14,491 nucleotides of DNA from Gammaproteobacteria bacterium. Lineage in GTDB: Bacteria; Pseudomonadota; Gammaproteobacteria; Pseudomonadales; Porticoccaceae. The notes under the pieces were generated by a model. It made no database searches and was not told the origin of the DNA. It worked only from the letters and a program-made list of their open reading frames with translations. The stretch is from the NCBI GenBank assembly GCA_016708925.1, contig JADJET010000020.1:1-14491 (forward strand), written 5' to 3'. Both the position numbers and the translations under genes were made by a program. Positions 7,796 to 14,491 of this stretch are shown piece after piece (position 1 is the stretch's first letter; each line of letters opens with the position of its first letter).

Positions 7796-8625
7796 TTGCG
7801 TCCCTTGAGATAGATGTTCTGATAGACGTGGTTGGTGGCATCGACAAAGCCACCGACGCTGCCGCAGTCAAAGCGCTGACCCTTGAATTTGTAGGCCAGC
7901 ACTTTGCTGGTCCGGGCCAGCGTCAACAACGCGTCGGTAAGCTGCACCTCGCCGTTCTTGCCCGGCGGGGTGTGGCGCAAGACTTCAAAAATGAACGGCG
8001 ACAGGACGTAGCGGCCGATGATGGCGAGATTGCTGGGCGCCTCGCTCGGCGCCGGTTTTTCCACCATGTCGGTGACGCGGTAGAGGCCGGGTTCTTCCTC
8101 GACACCGGCAATGATGCCGAATTTCGACACGTCCTTTTCTTCGACTTCCTGGATCGCCACCACGGTACTGCCGGTACGTCGATAGATATCGACCAGCTGC
8201 GCCATGACCCCGATGTCATCGTTGAAGCACAGGTCATCCGCCAGAATCACCCCGAACGGCTGATTGCCCACCAGCAACTCGCCGGTGAGGATCGCATGAC
8301 CGAGTCCTTTCATTTCCAGTTGCCGGGTTGACGCGAAGCGGCCGCTGTTGATCACCTTGCGGATTTCGATCAGGTAATCTTCCTTGTCGGTGCCGGCGAT
8401 CTGATGCTCGAGCTCGTAGCTGATGTCGAAGTGATCGTGAATCGAGCGCTTGCCGCGGCCGGTGACAAAGCAGATTTCGTTCAGTCCGGCCGCCAGCGCC
8501 TCTTCAACGCCGTACTGCACCAGGGGTTTGTTGACCACGGGCAGCATTTCCTTGGGCATGGACTTGGTGGCGGGCAGGAAGCGGGTTCCATACCCGGCGA
8601 CCGGAAACAGGCATTTCTTGATCAT
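7792..8625 (-). CDS. galU: UTP-glucose-1-phosphate uridylyltransferase
   Basis: GalU joins UTP and glucose-1-phosphate to make UDP-glucose, a precursor for LPS core, exopolysaccharide and trehalose or osmoprotectant glucans. The intact 277-residue protein opens with MIKKCLFPVAGYGTRFLPAT and KSMPKEMLPVVNKP, the nucleotide-binding signature with the GxGTR loop and the Lys of PKEML. It continues with ICFVTGRGKRSIHDHFD, GVILADDLC (base and metal contact) and TDMVEKP, which are diagnostic of bacterial GalU. The ATG at 8625 has AAGGAA about 7 nt upstream. It is the first gene of a two-gene unit with manB, whose start overlaps its stop; the mutase supplies its substrate. It is divergent from fabA across a gap of about 215 bp. 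Confidence 0.96.
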   Translation of the reverse strand: MIKKCLFPVAGYGTRFLPATKSMPKEMLPVVNKPLVQYGVEEALAAGLNEICFVTGRGKRSIHDHFDISYELEHQIAGTDKEDYLIEIRKVINSGRFASTRQLEMKGLGHAILTGELLVGNQPFGVILADDLCFNDDIGVMAQLVDIYRRTGSTVVAIQEVEEKDVSKFGIIAGVEEEPGLYRVTDMVEKPAPSEAPSNLAIIGRYVLSPFIFEVLRHTPPGKNGEVQLTDALLTLARTSKVLAYKFKGQRFDCGSVGGFVDATNHVYQNIYLKGRK

Positions 8626-8690
8626 GGCAGTTCCTTGACGGGCGATTGCGGTCGAACTCCAGCACCGGCGCTGCCGTGCCCGGAGTCGTG

Positions 8691-8703
8691 CGCCACGGTG
8701 GCG
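8691..8703. promoter_or_regulatory. 13-bp perfect inverted repeat in the galU-fabA intergenic region
   Basis: CGCCAC, a single G, then GTGGCG form a perfect symmetric site about 65 bp before galU and 137 bp before fabA. It could be an operator or a small hairpin in the galU leader. In such GC-rich DNA chance occurrence is possible. The rest of the gap (8626-8840) holds no gene that I can see. Confidence 0.3.
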
Positions 8704-8780
8704 TGGCGGCTACATTAACGCAGCATTTGCGCGTTTGCATATGGCCCGCGCGGAGAAAGCCAAGGGCTCACAATGGCTCG

Positions 8781-8809
8781 CTGCGGGCGGGTCGCAGGTC
8801 GCGTAAAAT
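8781..8809 (+). promoter_or_regulatory. Possible fabA promoter
   Basis: TAAAAT (8804-8809) matches five of six -10 bases and would start transcription about 25 nt before the fabA ATG. The hexamer 17 bp upstream (8781-8786, CTGCGG) is a poor -35, so a regulator may be needed or the call may be wrong. I did not see a FabR-type palindrome. Confidence 0.35.
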
Positions 8810-8840
8810 GGCTGACACATAACGGCAACCCGAGAAACCG

Positions 8841-9394
8841 ATGCCCGCTCCAACATCCACCTCCGTCCAGGAAGACACCGCCATCCGCGGCCGGCAGAGG
8901 AGCTTCACGCGCGATGAGCTGCTGGCTTGCGCGCGCGGGGAACTGTTTGGCGCCCATGCGGCACGCCTGCCCGATGGCCAGATGCTGCTGGTGGACCGGA
9001 TCACGCATATCGACTCGACCGGCGGTACGCATGGCAAGGGCCAGGTGATCGCGGAACTGGATATCCATCCCGACCTGTGGTTCTTCGGTTGCCACTTCAT
9101 CGGCGACCCGGTGATGCCGGGCTGCTGGGTCTCGATGCCCTCTGGCAGCTGACCGGATTCTTTCTCACGGCGCGGCAACGACGGTCACGGCCGCGCGCTC
9201 GGCCCGGCGAAGTGAAGTTTTTCGGGCAGGTACTGCCTACTGCGGGAAAGTGACCTACCGACTCGACATTTCACGCATGGTTGAGCGCAAACTGGTGATG
9301 GCCATCGCCGACGGCTCAATGGCGGTGGATGGCCGCAATCTACACCGCCAAGGATCTTCGGGTGGGTATTTTCAAATCCACCGACAACTTTTAG
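8841..9394 (+). CDS. fabA: 3-hydroxydecanoyl-ACP dehydratase/isomerase, frame interrupted as sequenced
   Basis: FabA dehydrates 3-hydroxydecanoyl-ACP and isomerises the trans-2 to the cis-3 double bond, starting unsaturated fatty acid synthesis. From ATG 8841 the frame gives SFTRDELLACARGELFG, LPDGQMLLVDRIT and FFGCHFIGDPVMPGC, with the catalytic His of CHFIGD. After an indel near 9120 a second frame gives GLDALWQLTGFF (catalytic Asp) and GEVKFFGQVLPT. After one or more further shifts the sequence continues VTYRLDISRMVERKLVMAIADGS and then IYTAKDLRVGIFKSTDNF, with TAG at 9392-9394. The rebuilt length of about 180 residues is near the usual 171-172. It is typed as CDS because fabA is normally needed, all active-site residues remain, and the breaks are single bases. 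It is followed by fabB after 62 bp, as in many Proteobacteria. Confidence 0.92.
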
Positions 9395-9456
9395 CGGCAC
9401 CGGCTTCCTTACAATGCCGGCCAATTTCCCGCCCACAACCACCCGAGAGGCACTCC

Positions 9457-10647
9457 ATGAGACGAGCGGTAATTACCGGCATGGGGTGGTGTCATGCACA
9501 GGCAATGATGTCGAAACCGTTGTCCGTTCTCTGCGCGAGGGCACATCCGGCATTCGCCCGATGCCCGTTTATCGCGAGATGGGGATGAAGACCAGATCGC
9601 GGGACAGATCGATCTGGATCCCACGGATCTCATCGACCGCAAACATCTGCGCTTCAAGAGCACGGCGGCGGTCTGGAATATGTCGCGATGCAACAGGCCA
9701 TCACCGACTCCGGCCTCTCGAGGCGGATGTCTCCAATCCCCGCACCAGCATCATCATGGGTTCCGGCGGTATCTCGGGAAAAATTCCTCGAGTCGGTGGA
9801 CACTCTGCGAGAAAGGTGTGAAGCGCATCGGGCCCTACCGCGTCACCCAGATCATGAGCACGGTGTCGGCCTGCCGCCACGCCGTTCCACATCAAGGCTC
9901 AATATCAACATTTCTTCCGCCTGCCACCAGCGCCCTACGTGCTCGGCGGTGGGAGCAGATCCAGCTCGGCAAGCAGGACATCCTGTTCGCCGGCGGCGCG
10001 GAGGAAGAGCACTGGTCGATGGTCAGCATATTCGACGCCAAGGGCGCGCGGTCAACCCTTCAACGACACCGGAACGTGCCTCGCGGCCCTATGACCTGGA
10101 CCGCGACGGCTTCGTGATGTCCTGCGGCGGCGGCTGTTTCGTGGTCGAGGAGCTCGAACACGCGCGCGCGGCGCCACCATTTACGCCGAGATCGTCGGCT
10201 ACGGCGCCACCTCCGACGGTTTACGGCATGGTCGCACCTCCGGCGAAGGCGCGGTGCGCTGCATGCGCCGGCGCTCGCGACGGTGAATGGTTCGATCGAC
10301 TACCTCAACACCCACGGCACCAGCACGCCGGTCGGCGACGTCAAGGAAATCCGGGGCCGATCCCGAGTCTTCGGCCCCCAGACGCCGCCCATCAGCTCGA
10401 CCAAATCGCTGTCGGGGCATTCACTGGGGCGGCCGGGGTGCATGAAGCCCTGTTCAGTCTGCTGATGATGCGCCACGGCTTCATCGCCGCCTCGGCCAAT
10501 ATCGACAACCTCGATCCCGCAGTCGCCGGGGCCAACATCGTCCGGCAGCGTATCGACGGCGTCGAACTGGAGCGGGTGATGTCGAACAGCTTCGGCTTCG
10601 GCGGCACCAACGCCAGCCTGGTATTGCAGCGGTATCGCGGCGACTGA
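9457..10647 (+). CDS. fabB: 3-oxoacyl-ACP synthase I (KAS I), frame interrupted as sequenced
   Basis: FabB condenses malonyl-ACP with cis-unsaturated acyl-ACP made by FabA, so unsaturated chains can be elongated. The ATG at 9457 is preceded by GAGAGG. The rebuilt protein starts MRRAVITGMG and runs through SLREGTSGIRPMPVYREMG, NINISSAC (active-site Cys, codon 9922-9924), EQIQLGKQDILFAGGAEEEH, YLNTHGTSTPVGDVKEI (first catalytic His), SGHSLG (second His) and MSNSFGFGGTNASLVLQRY, with TGA at 10645-10647. The span of about 397 residues is normal, close to E. coli FabB at 406. Many single-base shifts interrupt it, for example near 9490, 9590, 9665, 9720, 9780 and 9930. Conservation on both sides of each shift argues for sequencing error. 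FabB rather than FabF is supported by pairing with fabA and by the EEEHW motif. Confidence 0.92.
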
Positions 10648-10695
10648 GCCTGACCGGCTGCTCAAGCCCCGGCGGGCGCCACCTGCTCCGCTGCG

Positions 10696-10724
10696 CATTG
10701 CTGGCTTCGTCGCAACGTTTTTTT
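10696..10724 (+). terminator. Possible intrinsic terminator after fabB
   Basis: TTGC (10698-10701) can pair with GCAA (10712-10715), extended by one C-G pair across a mismatch, and seven T residues follow (10718-10724). It lies about 50 bp past the fabB stop. The stem is weak and this flank appears to carry base errors. The rest of 10648-10824 shows no gene. Confidence 0.35.
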
Positions 10725-10824
10725 CAGCAGTCGGTTAACCGTGTAACGACACCGGAACGCGGCGGCGCGGGGCGGGAGGAAGTGCAGCGGTCACATTCGC
10801 CCCCTTGGGCCAGCCAAGCCGCCC

Positions 10825-11406
10825 TTAAAAAATGCCGCGCTGCTCCAGGTACGCAAGCAAGTTTTGCACGCAGCCGTCGAGACCTCTGCCCGGTATCAAC
10901 CACCAACCCGGACTCACTGGCGCTCCATACGCGGATCGATGCCGGGTGAAGTTGGGAATCTGCCGGCGCGCGCCTTGCGGTAGAGACCCTGGGGTCGCGC
11001 TGCTCGCAGACCGCCAGCGAGGTGGCGGCATGCACTTCGATGAACTCATCCGCGGGCAACAGTCGCGCGAGCTGGCGGTCAGCGCGAAACGGCGAGATGA
11101 ATGCCGTCATGGCAATCAGACCGGCATCGACAAGCAGCTTCGCCACCTCGGCGATGCGCCGGATATTTCGACCCGATCAGCGTCGCTGAAGCCAGATCCG
11201 GTTGAGACCGTGGCGGACGTTGTCGCCGTCCAGCAGGTAGCAATGATGGCCACGCTCGAAGAGCGCCCGCTCCAGCGCATTTGCCAGGGTTGATTTGCCC
11301 GCGCCACTGAGCCGGTAAACCAGATCATGCAGGGCTTCTGGCGTTTCTGGCGCGCACGATCGTCCTTGACACCGCCGCCCGGGTGCGAAGTCAGATTGGT
11401 ACTCAC
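10825..11406 (-). CDS. cysC: Adenylylsulfate (APS) kinase, frame interrupted as sequenced
   Basis: CysC phosphorylates adenosine 5'-phosphosulfate with ATP to give PAPS, for sulfate assimilation or for sulfation. From GTG 11406 the frame reads VSTNLTSHP and reaches CMIWFTG. After one missing C, a second frame gives LSGAGKSTL, the P-loop. Further segments are GFSDADRVE, EVAKLLVDAGLIAMTAFISP, FRADRQLAR, LLPADEFIEVHAATSLAVCEQRD, QIPNF, GLVVDTGQRS and LDGCVQNLLAYLEQRGIF, with TAA at 10825-10827. About 194 residues is the standard length for a stand-alone CysC; no CysN-like GTPase is attached. At least four single-base shifts are present. It begins 37 bp after the ssb stop on the same strand. cysDN is not in the window, and whether the role is assimilation or sulfation is open. 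Confidence 0.88.
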
Positions 11407-11443
11407 GCGCAGGCGTTCACGGGAGCCGCGGAACCGGGCCGGA

Positions 11444-11916
11444 CTAAAACGGGATATCGTCATCGAAATTGTCGAAGCTGGTGGGGTCCGGACCGGCCGG
11501 GCAACGCCGAGTGCCGCCGCTGCTCGCCTGCGCCGCGCGTGGCGGAGCACTGAAATCGCCGCCCTGCTGTCCACCTGGCATGCCGCCGCGTCCGTCCAGC
11601 ATCTGCATTTCATTCGCGACGATCTCGGTGGTGTAGTGCTTCTGGCCGTCCTTCTCCACTGGCGGGTGCGCAGGAACCTTCGACATAAACCTTGGAACCC
11701 TCTTGAGTTACTCGCCGGCGATCTCCGCCAGCTTGTTCGAAAAACACCACCCGGTGCCATTCGGTGCGCTCTTTCTGCTCGTTGGTCTGCTTGTCGCGCC
11801 AACCTTCGGACGTCGCCGGGGTGATGATCGTCACCGCCCGCCGCTGGGCATGTAGCGGGTTTCGGGTCGTTGCCGAGATTGCCGATCAAAATGACTTTAT
11901 TGATGCCGCGAGCCAT
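11444..11916 (-). CDS. ssb: Single-stranded DNA-binding protein, frame interrupted as sequenced
   Basis: SSB coats single-stranded DNA during replication, recombination and repair, and recruits partner proteins through its C-terminal tip. The ATG at 11916, with AGGGGA upstream, begins MARGINKVILIGNLGNDP. After a lost G the protein continues TRYMP, then VTIITPATSEGWRDKQTNEQ, KERTEWHRVVFF, GSKVYVEGS, DGQKHYTTEIVANEMQMLDG and a glycine/glutamine-rich linker, and ends DNFDDDIPF. That acidic tip is the classical partner-binding end. About 157 residues is normal. Several single-base shifts break the frame; because ssb is essential, these are probably sequencing errors. Upstream on the same strand is an MFS transporter, a neighbour seen in pseudomonads and relatives, and cysC follows. 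Confidence 0.92.
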
Positions 11917-12014
11917 CGCCAGAATCCCCTGTCAAAATTGTACTGCTGCGAAGTCCAGTGCAACCGCTGGCTCCGGCCTCGCCAACCACGCCCGTGCGCA
12001 ACGCACGCCGTGCA

Positions 12015-13350
12015 TCAAGCGCTCAGCGGGCGTCCCAGAACACGCTCCAGATGGGCGCTGTCGAGCGCATCGTCGTCCACCTGCACATAGGCGACTGGTG
12101 GCTCGGGATGTGAATCACGTCCTCGACTCCGGCCACCACGCCCACCAAGGCTTCGCGCCGGACCACGGTTCTCCCGCCGCCAGATCAACGTCAGGCTGCC
12201 CAGCCGGCGCGGAGCGCGCATGCAGTGCTGGCCACGGCAAACCATACCAGCGCCGCGCCGCCGGCGAACCAGAACACGCTCCCGCCACCAAAGCGATGCG
12301 CGACCAGACCACCCAGCGCGCCGCCCGCGAACGCGCCCAGAAACTGGCTGGTGGAGTAAATCCCAAGCGCCGTACCCTTGGTGCCCGGCGGGCACAGCTT
12401 GCTGACCAGGGACGGCAGCGATGCCTCCAGCAGGTTGAACGCCATGAAAAACAACAACAGCCCGTGGCCATCACAGAGAAGCTGACTGCCGGCCGAAGCC
12501 AGCACCGCCTCAGCCACCGCCAGTAGCGCGATAGCGCCCACCACCCCGGCTTCATCCGCCGCCGTGTTTCGCCACCAGATGAACGGCACCATCAAGTTGC
12601 AAGCCGGCGCCCATGGTGATCAGATAAGGATACCAATGCCGGTCCCGCTCAAATCCCACCACCTGTTCCAGCAGCACGGGCACCATTACCCAGGTCGCCA
12701 TCTGGGCGAAGTGAAGCACGAAGATTCCACGTCCAGCCGCAGCAGCTCGGAGCGCAGCACCGGCCCAACATTTCGGGCATCGGAACAATTCGTGAGTCGA
12801 GACCCGGCTTAGCGTGGGAATCGACACAACACCGGCAATCCCAAAATCCCAGCGACGTAATCACCCGGAACACCACCGATATCCCCCGGTGGAAATCCAC
12901 CGGACCGGGCCATCGCCACCGCGAACGAGGCCCGATACTGCCGCCCACCACGCCGCCATGGCGCGGGTGCGCACCTGCTCCGCGTCACATCCGCCAGCAA
13001 CGCCATGATGACGCCGGCCACTGCGCCCGCGCACTGCACCGCCCGCCCAGCATCAACTGGTACCGGTATCAGCACGAGGCGGCAATCACCGAGCCCGCCC
13101 AGACAGCGGGATGCCGGTGATGATGAGCGGCTTGCGTCCAAAGCGGTCGGAAGCGAGGCCGAAGGGATTTACAACATGCCTGCAGGTGAGGCCGTAGATC
13201 CCCAGACGCAGGCCTATGGTCGCGGCCGTGGCGCCGGTGTACTGGGCTTCATTGAGCGCAAGTACCGGCAGCACCATGAACGGTCCCAGCATCCGCGTGG
13301 CATAGAAACGCACCGGGGCCAGCAAGGCGCGCGGTTGAGGATGTCAGCAT
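12015..13350 (-). CDS. Major facilitator superfamily transporter, frame interrupted as sequenced
   Basis: This is a drug/metabolite-type MFS permease of the inner membrane, with about 12 predicted hydrophobic helices; the substrate is not known. From ATG 13350 the pieces read RFYATRMLGPFMVLPVLAL, TGATAATIGLRLGIYGLT, then the loop signature PFGLASDRFGRKPLIITG between helices 2 and 3. They continue with GAVAGVIMALLADVTR, FVLHFAQMATWVMVPVLLEQ, WYPYLITMG, LLLFFMAFNLLEASLPSLVS, GTKGTALGIYSTSQFLGAF and SVFWFAGGAALVWFA. The last part is hydrophilic and ends VAYVQVDDDALDSAHLERVL, a soluble C-terminal extension found on the transporter beside ssb in Pseudomonas-like genomes. The rebuilt length is about 445 residues, normal for MFS. 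Many single-base shifts are needed. It precedes ssb by 98 bp, on the same strand. Confidence 0.85.
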
Positions 13351-13387
13351 GCAGGGGTTAGCGCAGCAGGATAACCGGAGGGCGGCT

Positions 13388-13416
13388 AGAATACAGAATG
13401 GCCCCGCAAAAGCCAA
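13388..13416 (-). promoter_or_regulatory. Sigma70-like promoter for the MFS transporter gene
   Basis: On the minus strand TTGGCT (13416-13411) and TATTCT (13393-13388) are separated by exactly 17 bp, each matching four of six consensus bases. The leader to the ATG at 13350 would be about 30 nt. It could also serve ssb and cysC downstream. Confidence 0.45.
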
Positions 13417-13470
13417 GACGATACCGATCCGGTCAGGGACCGTTCGGTGGGCGGCACCACAACTTGGCGA

Positions 13471-14331
13471 TCACCGTGCGCGGCGGCGTCGATAGCGCTC
13501 GAGCAACTGCCGAGGGCGGGGACGCAAGCCGGCAGATCGGTGAACGACACGCCAGCGCCATAGCATTCCCCGAAGCAGATTAATGTAACGCCGCGGTACC
13601 GAAGTGACGGAGCGCGGCGACACGCCGTGGATGGCGGGGAGGCGGATTGAGCCATCACCCGGAATTGTTCGGCGCTGAGGCCACGCGCTCGGCCACCTCC
13701 GCCGCGCGTCGGGCTTGACCCGCAGGCCCGTGCGCCATGGGACGCTGCGGGCTTGACCCGGTACAGCTCAAACTCGCCCGCCAGTGGAACTGTCATCCGC
13801 GCGAAGCGGAAATAGAGCAGGGCCGCAAACAGCTTGGCGGGATTATCGAGATGGGACCGCGCACCGGGGACGGCGTCGTCACCGGGCTGTTCATGCCGAA
13901 CTGGCGTCGAGGGCGACATCGGCGGCGAAATGGCGGCATTGCTTTTTTTCCGGCCGAAGCACGGTCGCGAAGGCCTCCGGGCGCCTTGCCTTGAGCGTCA
14001 CGAATACCGGGATGCGGGGCTGGCAAGCTCATCCTGCCAGAGGCGCAAACCCGACGGAAGAATTCCGCGGAGGTGTGAGCCAGGCAAAATTCGCCCACAG
14101 GGGCGCGATCCGCCAGACGGTCATCCCGTCCGCCGCCTGCCAACTTGTAGCGCCGGTTGTTGGCGAAGGGCCGGCCCGGCGACTTCGGCCAGCGCCGGAT
14201 AGGAGCAGCTCCAGCTCTTGATACAGCGCTGGGGCGAATGCATCCGGCACCACCAGATGGAAACGGCTCGTGCGGATTGCCGCTGTGCCAATCCGGGTCG
14301 GCCAAGCCTTCAAGTTGTCAACGCCCGTCAT
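13471..14331 (-). CDS. Probable 2-oxoglutarate/Fe(II)-dependent oxygenase, frame interrupted as sequenced
   Basis: I rebuilt this gene across several frames. ATG 14331, with AGAGGG upstream, starts MTGVDNLK; it continues ADPDWHSGNPHEPF, then HLVVPDAFAPALYQELELLL, PALAEVAGPALRQQ, RYKLAGG, EFCLAHTSAEFFRRV, RIPVFVTLKARRPEAFATVL, a GP-HLDNPAKLFAALLYFRF block, EFELYRV, AAEVAERV, AIHGVSPRSVTSVPRRYINL and an Arg-rich end with TGA at 13471-13473. The H-x-D pair (His codon 13851-13853, Asp 13845-13847), the distal His in AIHGVSP (13627-13629) and the following Arg match the metal and 2-oxoglutarate ligands of this oxygenase superfamily. About 287 residues is a usual length. The substrate is unknown. 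It follows the manC-like gene by 97 bp, which may hint at an envelope-sugar role, but that is weak. No single frame shows the whole, so the superfamily call is good but not certain. Confidence 0.65.
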
Positions 14332-14428
14332 TTTCCCTCTGAAAACCGGAATCCGCGCACAAACCCACCGGCACGGGATGCCGCTATTTTCTGCGCGCCC
14401 GATCCCGACTAACAAGCGCCGCCGCCCA

Positions 14429-14491
14429 TCAGGCGCGGCCGTAGCGGTCCTCGGGGAAACGCACGATGTCGTCTTCGCCGAGATAAGCGCC
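14429..14491 (-). CDS. manC: C-terminal end of a mannose-1-phosphate guanylyltransferase / mannose-6-phosphate isomerase
   Basis: The minus strand at the window edge reads GAYLGEDDIVRFPEDRYGRA and stops with TGA at 14431-14429. The GxYLGEDDIxRxxDxYGR ending is characteristic of type II bifunctional ManC/AlgA enzymes, whose C-terminal cupin domain isomerises fructose-6-phosphate to mannose-6-phosphate while the N-terminal domain makes GDP-mannose. Only 20 residues are inside the window; the rest lies to the right. It fits the nearby manB/algC and pgi, which supply its substrates. Assignment from such a short tail is moderate; a stand-alone cupin isomerase of the same family is the alternative. 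Confidence 0.65.
   Translation of the reverse strand, partial: GAYLGEDDIVRFPEDRYGRA

Noticed and set aside
6494..7813. A 439-codon open frame on the plus strand opposite manB
   Set aside because: It is antisense to an intact gene with all catalytic motifs, is rich in Gly, Ala, Arg, His and Asp as expected of antisense GC-rich codons, and resembles no family I know.
8841..10647. Programmed frameshifting or recoding in fabA and fabB
   Set aside because: The shifts are numerous, go both ways, lack slippery heptamers or consistent stem structures, and occur equally in unrelated genes on both strands; base errors explain them better.
10804..10818. CTTGG-CCAAG hairpin just after the cysC stop as a terminator
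   Set aside because: The stem has only five base pairs and no T run follows on the minus strand, so support is too thin to annotate.
13380..13400. SOS (LexA) box upstream of the MFS-ssb unit
   Set aside because: Only a CTGT half-site (minus strand) is visible; the expected ACAG at the right spacing is missing.
1..14491. CRISPR array, tRNA/rRNA genes, toxin-antitoxin pair, restriction or phage-defence system
   Set aside because: No regularly spaced repeats, cloverleaf sequences or recognisable defence domains were found on either strand; the gene content is housekeeping, sugar-nucleotide and transport.

Overview
The window is GC-rich and proteobacterial, most likely gammaproteobacterial. The reasons are adjacent fabA-fabB genes, an SSB ending in the DDDIPF tip next to an MFS transporter gene, a GalU and AlgC/ManB-type phosphohexomutase pair, and a long-chain polyprenyl diphosphate synthase of IspB type. 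I cannot name the genus. No CRISPR array, rRNA, tRNA, phage module or defence island was seen. This is a stretch of housekeeping and sugar-nucleotide genes with one insertion-sequence remnant, and I found no convincing new biological system.

Layout, left to right. At 68-1282 (+) is an ISL3-family transposase with a broken frame, and its probable right end lies just downstream. At 1415-2455 (+) is a zinc alcohol dehydrogenase gene, also frame-broken. A long hairpin (2466-2508) separates it from a convergent, intact F420-type luciferase-like oxidoreductase (2484-3524, -). A good sigma70-like promoter then drives ispB (3762-4724, +), followed closely by pgi (4763-6400, +). Converging on pgi are manB/algC (6440-7795, -) and galU (7792-8625, -), which overlap by 4 bp. 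Divergent from galU are fabA (8841-9394, +) and fabB (9457-10647, +). The right third is a minus-strand series, in transcription order: the end of a manC/algA-type gene (14429-14491), a 2-oxoglutarate/Fe(II) oxygenase-like gene (13471-14331), an MFS transporter (12015-13350), ssb (11444-11916) and cysC (10825-11406).

The strongest structural signal is quality-related. All five genes between 2484 and 8625 are intact, full-length frames. Every complete gene outside that block, including the normally essential fabA, fabB and ssb, is recognisable only by hopping between frames at single-base insertions or deletions, while family motifs stay conserved. This pattern fits uncorrected sequencing or assembly errors better than gene decay. 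I rebuilt those genes by following the conserved protein across frames; their outer limits are better supported than any internal codon.

Functionally, pgi, manB/algC, galU and manC surround fructose-6-phosphate, mannose-6-phosphate, mannose-1-phosphate, glucose-1-phosphate, UDP-glucose and GDP-mannose. These feed envelope and exopolysaccharide synthesis. FabA and FabB make unsaturated fatty acids, IspB makes the ubiquinone side chain, SSB protects single-stranded DNA and CysC activates sulfate.
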